Assembly: GCA_021790555.1 (NCBI GenBank)
Contig: JAJYGY010000328.1
Location: 1-7,114 of the forward strand
Origin: a bacterium
GTDB lineage: Bacteria; Oederibacteriota; JAJYGY01
DNA length: 7,114 nucleotides
Reading direction: 5' to 3'
Under the pieces are notes generated by a model. It saw only the letters and a list, made by a program, of their open reading frames with translations, was not told where the DNA came from and did no database searches. This document shows positions 1-5,667 of this stretch, piece after piece. Every line of letters starts with the position of its first letter. Positions within the stretch are counted from its first letter, which is position 1. Both the position numbers and the translations under genes were made by a program.

Positions 1-2436
1 GCCCTGCTTCTGGCCGGCCTGGCCGGGTGGCTGTGGACCCGTCCCCAGGAACTGAAGGCCTGGTGGAAGGCCCAGAACCGCCAGGTGCTCTGGGCCGAGG
101 CGGTCTTCACCGCGGCCTTCCTCTTCTACGCCGCCTGCAAGACCTTCCACCCCGACATCCACGACATCGCCGGCCAGGGCTATTCCGGGGGCGGCGAGCC
201 CCTGGGCATCACCTACCTTTCGGCCCTGACGCGCTGCGCCACCTTCCCGGCCTACGACCCCTGGCTGGCCCTGGCCTCGTCCAGCTACTACTATTTCGGC
301 TACGTCATCGCCGCCACGCTGACCAAGCTTTCGGGCTTCCAGCCGGCCGTCACCTACAACCTCAGCCTTTCGCTGTTCTTCGCCCTCACCGTGCTGGGCG
401 CCTACGGCCTGGGCCTGGGCCTGACCGGGCGCAAAAAGGCCGGCCTGGCCACCGGGGCCGCGGTGGGCCTCTTCGGCTCGCTGTGGACCGTGCCCTACCT
501 GATCAACCACGCCCTGGCCTGGGGGCAGGGGGCCTTCAACTTCGTGGGCCAGCTTTTCCGGGCCTGGTTCTCCTGGGGCTTCGTGTGGGACCCCACCCGC
601 TTCCCCGAGCTGGTGCAGGGGCACATCTTCGAGTTTCCCTACTTCTCCTTCCTCTATTCCGACCTGCATCCGCACAACATGGTGCTGGGCTTCTCCCTGG
701 TGCTGCTGGGCCTGGCCCTGGTGCCCTTCGTGTCCGAAAAGACGGGCCTGGCCAGCCTGGGCGAGAAGCCCTGGCAGCGCTGGCTCTACGTCTTCCTCAC
801 CGGGCTCCTGCTGGGGGCGCAGTACTGCATCAACACCTGGAACTGGCCGGTTTTCCTGGCCCTGCTGCTGGTGGCCTTTCCCCTGGCCACCTGGGCCGGC
901 CGGCCCGGGTCGGCGCGGGAACGCGCGGTCTCGGCCGCCATCGGCCTGGGCCTGTGGGGCGCCTGCTTCGCGCTGGGCGTGCTTCTTTTCGAGCCTTTCC
1001 GCCACTATTTCGACCAGGGCATCACCCGCATCGGGCACGTCATGCCCGGCGAGAGGGTGATGCCGGCCTACCTTCCGGTGGCCTACTTCGCCTTCGGGTT
1101 CGCCGGTCTGGCCAGCCTGGCGGCCCTGCGCCTGCGCGACTGGGGCTTCGCCCATGAGAAGGCGCTGAACCTCAAGCGCCTGCTGAAGCGCGGGCCGGCC
1201 GGGCGGCTGGCCGGCCTGGCCGAGCGCCTGTGGACCAAAATGCCCGTCCGCCTGGCCCTGCTGGGGGCCTGGGTGGTGGGCCTGATGGTGTGCGACCTGC
1301 TGGTCCTCAACGACATCAATTCCGGCGCCGTGCTCTGGCTGGCCTCGGGCGTGGCGCTCCTCTGCGCCGGGTTCTTCGTCCTGCTGCTGGATTCGGGCGG
1401 CCGCCGAAGCCCCGATGGGCTTCGGCATTCGGCTCGCCGGCTTGAAGCCGGCGGCCTCGGACGCGAGGCCTTCGTGTGGGTGCTGGGTTTCGTGGCCATG
1501 TGCATCGTGGCCGGGTCCGAGCTCTATTACGTGGCCGACCGCACCAACACGATCTTCAAGTTCTGGATCCAGTGCTGGCTGTTCTCGGGCGTGGCCTTCG
1601 GCTACGGCGGCTGGCGCGCCCTGGAGGCGGTCCGCCTCGCCGAGGCGCCTGAGGCCAGGGCCCGCCGCCGGCGCGCCCCGCGCTGGCCGGCCCTGCTGAA
1701 GCCGGCCTTCGCGGCGCTCTTCGTGGCGGGGCTCTTCGTGGCCGCCTGGATGGACTACTACCAGATGGGCCGGGGATGGCGCTACGTGTTCAGCTTCCTC
1801 TGGCTGGCGCTGGCCTTCACCGCGGCCTGGTGGGCCTTCTTCACGCCCAGCCGCTGGACCCGCCCGCTGGTGTGGGGCCTCTTCGGCGGCCTGGCCTTCG
1901 CCGGCCTGCTCTACCCGGTGGGGGCCACGGTGGCGCGGGCCTCGCTGGCGGCTTCCAATCCCTCCTGGCACCGGCCGCACCTGAACGGGCTGGCCTTCCT
2001 GGCCGACATGGACCCCCGCTCGCCCTCGGACTACGACCGCTTCGACGCCGGGGCCATCGCCTGGCTGAACCGGCACGCCGACAAGACCGAGCCCATCCTG
2101 GAGGCCCCGGGCCGCCAGCTCTACCAGGGCTTCAGCCGCTACGCCATCTACACGGGCCTGCCCACGGTCATCGGCTGGGAATACCAGGAAGGCCAGCAGC
2201 TGGGGCGCTACGCCGGCGACCGCATCCAGACGCGCGACGCCGACGTGACCCGCATCTATTCCACCACCGTGACCGCCGAGGCCGAGGACCTGCTGGCCAA
2301 GTACCGGGTGCGCTGGATCGCGGTGGGCGGCATCGAGAAGCACCTGTATCCGGCCGCCGGGCTGGACAAGTTCGCGCGGTTCTGCAAGGTGGCCTACCAG
2401 AACCAGGGGGCCACCCTCTACGAGGTCAAGCCTTAG
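1..2436 (+). CDS. DUF2298 / Chlor_Arch_YYY multi-pass membrane protein (5'-truncated)
   Basis: The frame is open from base 1 to TAG at 2434-2436, so the start lies outside the window; the GTG at 85 is internal. The visible 811 residues hold roughly 14 or more hydrophobic segments. Family hallmarks are FPAYDPW, then SSYYYFGY (YYYxG motif at 286-303), DLHPHN (661-678), DRTNTIFKFW (1537-1566, matching the usual RMNTVFKFY), and a soluble C-terminal part with AIAWLN, GLPTVIGWEYQEGQQ (about 2155-2199) and a KYRVRWIAVGG stretch. Known: TIGR03662/PF10060 proteins are about 700-900 residues, and their function is unproven. Inference: the topology and acidic loop motifs resemble GT-C glycosyltransferases that use lipid-linked sugars. 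Oddities: the usual KPMD motif reads EPLG (196-207), and two palindromes lie in the coding sequence at 1403-1453. The next gene starts 18 nt downstream, which suggests one transcript. Family assignment is firm; enzymatic role is not. Confidence 0.5.
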   Translation, partial: ALLLAGLAGWLWTRPQELKAWWKAQNRQVLWAEAVFTAAFLFYAACKTFHPDIHDIAGQGYSGGGEPLGITYLSALTRCATFPAYDPWLALASSSYYYFGYVIAATLTKLSGFQPAVTYNLSLSLFFALTVLGAYGLGLGLTGRKKAGLATGAAVGLFGSLWTVPYLINHALAWGQGAFNFVGQLFRAWFSWGFVWDPTRFPELVQGHIFEFPYFSFLYSDLHPHNMVLGFSLVLLGLALVPFVSEKTGLASLGEKPWQRWLYVFLTGLLLGAQYCINTWNWPVFLALLLVAFPLATWAGRPGSARERAVSAAIGLGLWGACFALGVLLFEPFRHYFDQGITRIGHVMPGERVMPAYLPVAYFAFGFAGLASLAALRLRDWGFAHEKALNLKRLLKRGPAGRLAGLAERLWTKMPVRLALLGAWVVGLMVCDLLVLNDINSGAVLWLASGVALLCAGFFVLLLDSGGRRSPDGLRHSARRLEAGGLGREAFVWVLGFVAMCIVAGSELYYVADRTNTIFKFWIQCWLFSGVAFGYGGWRALEAVRLAEAPEARARRRRAPRWPALLKPAFAALFVAGLFVAAWMDYYQMGRGWRYVFSFLWLALAFTAAWWAFFTPSRWTRPLVWGLFGGLAFAGLLYPVGATVARASLAASNPSWHRPHLNGLAFLADMDPRSPSDYDRFDAGAIAWLNRHADKTEPILEAPGRQLYQGFSRYAIYTGLPTVIGWEYQEGQQLGRYAGDRIQTRDADVTRIYSTTVTAEAEDLLAKYRVRWIAVGGIEKHLYPAAGLDKFARFCKVAYQNQGATLYEVKP
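1403..1453. repeat. Tandem perfect palindromes inside the DUF2298 coding sequence
   Basis: Two perfect hairpins lie 8 nt apart. The first is GCCGAAGCCC (1403-1412), loop CGAT, GGGCTTCGGC (1417-1426). The second is CGCCGGCT (1435-1442), loop TGA, AGCCGGCG (1446-1453). The linker contains another TTCGGC (1428-1433) that could pair with GCCGAA at 1403-1408. In frame the stretch encodes a hydrophilic, Arg/Gly-rich loop, about RRSPDGLRHSARRLEAGG, between two membrane segments, where I would expect a shorter connector. It looks like a palindromic repeat element (REP-like) inserted in frame. Whether it recurs elsewhere in the genome cannot be seen here. Confidence 0.5.
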
Positions 2437-2454
2437 CGGGGAAGGGGGAGGGCC

Positions 2455-3864
2455 ATGGCGGTGCTTCGAAGCGGGGTGCAGGGCCTGGACAGGCTGTTTT
2501 CGGCGGGGGGCTTCTACGCCGGGGATTCGGTCCTGGTGGAGGGCGGGGCCGGGGTGGGGAAGACCACCCTGGGACTGCAGTTCATCGTCGCCGGCATCCG
2601 GGACCATGGCGAGCCGGGCATGATCTTCTCCTTCGAGGAACTGCCCCAGGAATTCCACCGCAATTCGCGCCACTACGGCTGGCACCTGAAGGACATGGAA
2701 GCCGCCGGAAAGCTGGACCTCTTCCACACCAGCCCCGAAGACCTGGTGAAGGAGATGGAAAAGCCCGGCTCGGCGCTGCTGAGGAAGATCGAGGAAATGG
2801 GGGTGCGGCGGGCCCTGGTGGATTCGGTCAACCCCATGCACCGCCTGCACCCCCGGCGCGACGAAATGCGGCAGATCCTGCTGAGGCTCATCAAGGCCTT
2901 CCGGCGCGAGGGCATCACCCTGATGCTGACCCTGGAGGGCGGCGGGGAGCGCCAGTCGGACGAATCGCTGGAACACTACCTCTGCGACACCGTGGTCCTG
3001 CTGTCGCACGAGATCAAGGGCGGCATGCGCCGGCGCCGCCTGCTGGAGGTGCTGAAGTCGCGCGGTCAGGACCACGTGGAGGGCCGCCAGCTCTTCCTGA
3101 TCACCAACGAAGGCCTCTCCCTGCTGGCGCCCCTGGTGCAGATCAAGCCCCTGGTGCCCAGGAAGCACGTGGCCTCCACCGGAATCGCCGCCCTGGACGA
3201 CATGCTGGGGGGCGGCATGCCCCACGGCAGCACCTTCCTCTTCACCACGGACGGCACGGCCAGCCTCTACCCCTTCTTCATCGCGCTGGCCGCGGCCGGG
3301 CTGGCGGCGCGCGAGGGGGTCAAGTTCACGCCCTCGGCGCGCAACAGCTTCCACGACATCCAGCGCTTCCTGATGGACCACAGCTACGACATCTCGGGCC
3401 TGGCCCAGGGGGGCCAGGTGCGCTTCGTGGACTACTACCACCGGCCCGCGCCCGGGGAGCTGAAGCCCTACATCCTGGACGTCAGCCGGATGAGCCTGGC
3501 GCAGTACCGGCTGGCCGCGGCCAGGCTGGGCCGGCACTACAAGGCCTCCAAGCTGCGCTGGCGCCGCCTGCTGGACGTCAACGCGGGCATCGACCGCTTC
3601 GGGGCCGAGGAATTCAAGGCCCAGCACACGGCCCGCATCGCCGACATCAAGGCCCGGGGCGACCTGGGCCTGCTCTTCTCCGTGCCGGCGGAGATGGACC
3701 CGCGCACCGAGGCCTTCCTCCGCTACACCTGTTCGGGCGTGGTCGAGACCTGGGTGGAGGACGGCTACCAGTTCCTGCGCGTCTCCAAGACCCCCTCGGG
3801 CCGCGTGTCGGACCCGGGCGTGGTGGAGGTGACCGGCGAGCGGCCCTTCGTGAAGATCCGCTGA
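2455..3864 (+). CDS. KaiC-like two-domain RecA-superfamily ATPase, second domain degenerate
   Basis: The protein has 469 residues with start ATG 2455, preceded by a purine-rich GGGGGAGG ending 3 nt before the ATG. Domain 1 (about residues 1-230) carries every KaiC hallmark: GVQGLDRLF, Walker A GGAGVGKTT (residues 30-38, K36/T37), the paired catalytic glutamates in SFEE (E61/E62), Walker B ALVDS (D123), and the LEVLKSRG segment (197-204). Domain 2 (about 240-469) opens like a KaiC repeat (STGIAALDDMLGGGMPHGST, 241-260). Its P-loop is replaced by TTDGTASLYPF with no GKT, and the FEE position reads KFTPS (290-294). A Walker-B-like LLDVN (D374) remains. Known: KaiC/RAD55-type ATPases act as hexameric or signalling ATPases in many bacteria outside circadian clocks. 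Inference: domain 1 hydrolyses ATP while domain 2 is structural or regulatory. It probably shares a transcript with the DUF2298 gene 18 nt upstream. No membrane segment or signal peptide is seen. The target is unknown, and kaiC is not an appropriate symbol. Confidence 0.5.
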   Translation: MAVLRSGVQGLDRLFSAGGFYAGDSVLVEGGAGVGKTTLGLQFIVAGIRDHGEPGMIFSFEELPQEFHRNSRHYGWHLKDMEAAGKLDLFHTSPEDLVKEMEKPGSALLRKIEEMGVRRALVDSVNPMHRLHPRRDEMRQILLRLIKAFRREGITLMLTLEGGGERQSDESLEHYLCDTVVLLSHEIKGGMRRRRLLEVLKSRGQDHVEGRQLFLITNEGLSLLAPLVQIKPLVPRKHVASTGIAALDDMLGGGMPHGSTFLFTTDGTASLYPFFIALAAAGLAAREGVKFTPSARNSFHDIQRFLMDHSYDISGLAQGGQVRFVDYYHRPAPGELKPYILDVSRMSLAQYRLAAARLGRHYKASKLRWRRLLDVNAGIDRFGAEEFKAQHTARIADIKARGDLGLLFSVPAEMDPRTEAFLRYTCSGVVETWVEDGYQFLRVSKTPSGRVSDPGVVEVTGERPFVKIR

Positions 3865-3911
3865 GGCGAAAGAGGCGCCCTTTTCCATTCCCGATTCGAG
3901 GCGGCATCCCC

Positions 3912-4697
3912 ATGCACCGTTTTCCCGTTTTCCTGGCTTTGCTGGCCTGGTCGGCGGCCCTGCCGGCCCTGGCCGACACGGGCGTCCCCCTTCCGGCGCT
4001 CAACCCCACGCCCACCGAGACCCTGCCGGTTGCCGGAGCGGCGCCGGGCCAGCCCGGCCCGGCCGCCGGGGCCAAGGGGCCCGTGCTTTCCACCTCGCAG
4101 CGCCAGGCCATGGAACACCACGTGCCGGCCCCCCTGACCTACACCCCCCAGGTCCAGGCGCCGGCGCCGGCCGCCGCGGCCACCCCGGGGCCCGGTCCGC
4201 GCGGCGAGTCCGTGCGCCCGCTCACCTTCACGGCCAAGTCCGGGGCCTTCCTGGTGGGGGTGGGCTTTTCGCAGTACCTGGTGGGCAACGGGGCGCCGCT
4301 TTCCTACAACTTCGACCTGGGCTACCAGTTCGCCAACGACCTGGTGCTGCGCACCGGCATCGACTCGTTCTTCTACGAGGGCAGGCAGGGGGACACCCTT
4401 TACAGCTACAGCTACAACAACTTCGTCACCACCCTGTGCCGCCTCTTCGGCCGGGGCCCCCTGCGGCCCTACGCCGGCGTGAGCCTGGACGTCTTCACCG
4501 GGCAGGCGGCCCAGGCCAACGTCACCTCGGCCCCGCAGGTTTCCGCCCCCGGAGGCTTCGGGGGAGGCATCCTGGCGGGAGGGCGCTGGCGGTTCCAGCC
4601 TTCGCTGGAACTGCAGGCGCAGGTCCACCTGATGTACGCGTTTTCGGCCCTGGGCTTCGTGCCCTCCTTCGGCCTGGGGCTCAACTGGGTGCTTTAG
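3912..4697 (+). CDS. Secreted outer-membrane beta-barrel protein with Pro/Ala-rich linker
   Basis: The protein has 261 residues. ATG 3912 is chosen because it opens a textbook signal peptide (MHRFPVFLALLAWSAALPALA, cleavage after A21) and has GAGG at 3898-3901 ten nt upstream. The same frame stays open back to about 1776, but that part is only the out-of-frame reading of the two upstream genes. After cleavage comes a low-complexity region rich in Pro, Ala and Gly (about residues 22-100). Residues about 105-261 then show alternating hydrophobic/polar strands rich in Gly, Tyr and Phe (for example GAFLVGVGFSQYLV, YNFDLGYQFANDLVLRTGI, LRPYAGVSLDVF, PSFGLGLNWVL). The length suits an eight-stranded OmpA/OmpW-like barrel. 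The last residue is Leu, not the common Phe. I cannot name a family or ligand. It follows the ATPase gene by 47 nt and may be its transcriptional neighbour. The barrel call is by pattern only. Confidence 0.5.
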   Translation: MHRFPVFLALLAWSAALPALADTGVPLPALNPTPTETLPVAGAAPGQPGPAAGAKGPVLSTSQRQAMEHHVPAPLTYTPQVQAPAPAAAATPGPGPRGESVRPLTFTAKSGAFLVGVGFSQYLVGNGAPLSYNFDLGYQFANDLVLRTGIDSFFYEGRQGDTLYSYSYNNFVTTLCRLFGRGPLRPYAGVSLDVFTGQAAQANVTSAPQVSAPGGFGGGILAGGRWRFQPSLELQAQVHLMYAFSALGFVPSFGLGLNWVL

Positions 4698-4730
4698 CGG
4701 GCCGTGGAAAATTGGTTTTTGACGGCCTGC

Positions 4731-4763
4731 GTGCCCCGCGGAAGCATTGCTTTTGCGGGGTAT
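4731..4763 (+). promoter_or_regulatory. Strong hairpin in the AT-rich spacer before the GT2 gene
   Basis: CCCCGCGGAAGC (4734-4745), loop ATT, then GCTTTTGCGGGG (4749-4760) forms a 12-bp stem. Two of these pairs are G-U, and three weaker outer pairs (including two G-U) extend it to 4731-4763. The G-U pairs hold only in RNA read from the + strand; the opposite strand would have C-A mismatches, so the structure favours a + transcript. No T-run follows directly. It lies 33 nt after the barrel gene stop. It could be a 3'-end stabilising or terminating hairpin for that gene, or part of a leader for the next gene. A TATACT box at 4767-4772 resembles a -10 element, but no convincing -35 sits 16-18 bp upstream. 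Confidence 0.5.
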
Positions 4764-4780
4764 TCCTATACTGGGTTGGC

Positions 4781-4807
4781 GAAAAGGCCGCGTCAGCGGA
4801 CTTTTTC
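4781..4807 (+). terminator. Terminator-like hairpin with A-tract and T-tract
   Basis: GAAAAGGCCGC (4781-4791), loop GTCA (4792-4795), then GCGG, a bulged A at 4800, and CTTTTTC (4801-4807). The core is a 4-bp CCGC/GCGG stem extended by G-C, G-U and A-U pairs, ending in a run of five T. This resembles a rho-independent terminator with an A-tract on the other side, so it might work in both directions. It ends 25 nt before the GT2 start codon. It may terminate transcription after the barrel gene or act as an attenuator in the GT2 leader. The GC core is short, so confidence is moderate. Confidence 0.5.
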
Positions 4808-4832
4808 AGCAGCCTGCTGGGGGCGCGGCGGC

Positions 4833-5573
4833 ATGGCCAAGGCAAAAAAACCCGACCTGACCGTGGTCATCCCTGCCTACAACGAGGAAAAGAGGCTGGG
4901 GCCGACCCTTCAGCGTGTGTGCCGCTACCTGGAGGGCCGGCGCACGGCCTTCGAGCTGCTGGTGGTGGACGACGGCAGCCGGGACGGCACCGCGGCCCAG
5001 GCCATGAAGGCGGCCCGGCGCTGGAGTTCCGTGCGCCTCATCCGCAACACCTTCAACCTGGGCAAGGGGGCCTCGGTGCGCGCCGGGGTGATGCAGGCCA
5101 GGGCCGAGGCCGTGCTCTTCACCGACGCGGACCTTTCCACCCCCATCGAGGAACTGGAACGCCTGTGGCCCCTGCTGGGGACCCGCGCCGAGGTGGTCAT
5201 CGGTTCGCGCGGCCTTCCGGGCTCGCGCATCCGCCGGCGCCAGCCGGTCTACCGCATGCTGATGGGCAAGGCCTTCAACGCCCTGGTGCGCCTGGCGGCC
5301 GTGAGGGGCCTGTGGGACACCCAGTGCGGCTTCAAGCTCTTCACCCGGGCGGCCGGCCAGGCCGTGTTTCCCCTGCAGCGGGTGCCCCGCTTCGGTTTCG
5401 ACGTCGAGTTCCTCTACCTGGCGAAAAAGATGGGATTTCGCGTGGCGGAAGTGCCGGTTTCATGGGAGAATTCCCCGGCGTCCACGGTCAACCCCATCGC
5501 CGACGCCAGCCAGATGTTTTTCGACCTTCTGCTCATACGCCTCAACGACTGGCAGGGAAAGTACCGGTCCTGA
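4833..5573 (+). CDS. GT2 glycosyltransferase, dolichyl/polyprenyl-phosphate sugar synthase type (ALG5/DPM1-like)
   Basis: The enzyme has 246 residues and a GT-A fold. It probably transfers a hexose from a nucleotide sugar to a polyprenyl phosphate at the inner face of the cytoplasmic membrane. Seen: LTVVIPAYNEEKRL (residues 9-22), VVDDGSRDGT (44-53), NLGKGASVRAG (75-85), the metal-binding DAD in FTDADLSTP (98-100), then GSRGLPGS, the family-typical DTQCGFKLF and FGFDVEFLYLA. There is no C-terminal membrane segment, so the enzyme is soluble or peripheral. ATG 4833 is chosen because the family begins with this strand. An in-frame GTG at 4704 would add 43 residues with no family likeness, AT-rich codons and two hairpins in their DNA. 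The ribosome site is weak (GGGGG at 4819-4823). A run of seven A (4844-4850) lies at codons 4-6. The sugar (glucose or mannose) cannot be told. It could supply the DUF2298 protein with a lipid-linked donor. Confidence 0.5.
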   Translation: MAKAKKPDLTVVIPAYNEEKRLGPTLQRVCRYLEGRRTAFELLVVDDGSRDGTAAQAMKAARRWSSVRLIRNTFNLGKGASVRAGVMQARAEAVLFTDADLSTPIEELERLWPLLGTRAEVVIGSRGLPGSRIRRRQPVYRMLMGKAFNALVRLAAVRGLWDTQCGFKLFTRAAGQAVFPLQRVPRFGFDVEFLYLAKKMGFRVAEVPVSWENSPASTVNPIADASQMFFDLLLIRLNDWQGKYRS

Positions 5574-5625
5574 GGCGGAGACCCGCTTTGTCGCCTCCAC
5601 CGGCCGGGCCCCGGGCCCGCTCCGG
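5572..5625 (+). other. Two GC-rich inverted repeats after the GT2 gene
   Basis: GAGGCG (5572-5577) can pair with CGCCTC (5592-5597), overlapping the GT2 stop codon. CGGGCC (5605-5610) pairs with GGCCCG (5614-5619) around a 3-nt loop, flanked by CCGG at 5600-5603 and 5622-5625 that extends the stem across a small internal loop. No T-run follows. In such GC-rich DNA inverted repeats arise easily, so a role as a terminator or 3'-end structure is only possible. The rest of the 94-nt spacer shows no clear promoter. Confidence 0.5.
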
Positions 5626-5654
5626 CGGATGGGATCGTCCTCAACCCTTCAAGC

Positions 5655-5659
5655 GGGGA
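5655..5659 (+). promoter_or_regulatory. Ribosome binding site supporting the GTG start at 5668
   Basis: GGGGA ends 8 nt before GTG 5668, a usable though imperfect Shine-Dalgarno match. An in-frame ATG at 5629 would add 13 polar residues before the signal peptide and has only CGGCGG directly abutting it, at no workable spacing. This favours the GTG. Confidence 0.5.
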
Positions 5660-5667
5660 ATTCCACC

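Noticed and set aside
2455..3864. Circadian clock KaiC
   Set aside because: There is no kaiA or kaiB nearby, the second ATP site is lost and the CII autophosphorylation region is not recognisable. It is a KaiC-like ATPase only.
3865..3884. Possible terminator after the KaiC-like gene (GGCG, 7-nt loop, CGCC, then CTTTT)
   Set aside because: The stem is only 4 bp with a large loop and T4. This is too weak to call, and the next gene starts 27 nt later.
1776..3911. Long open + frame that runs continuously into the barrel gene
   Set aside because: It overlaps the DUF2298 and KaiC-like genes in another frame, reads as Arg/Pro/Gly-rich sequence with no family features, and remains open only because stops are rare in GC-rich DNA. 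The signal peptide at 3912 marks the true start.
4719..4747. TTGACG (4719-4724) as a -35 box with a -10 about 17 bp downstream
   Set aside because: The hexamer at that distance is AAGCAT, a poor match, and lies within the hairpin stem. The better TATACT box is too far away (42 bp).
4704..4832. N-terminal extension of the GT2 enzyme from GTG 4704
   Set aside because: The 43 added residues do not resemble the family, use AT-rich codons unlike the neighbours, and coincide with two hairpins and a possible -10 box.
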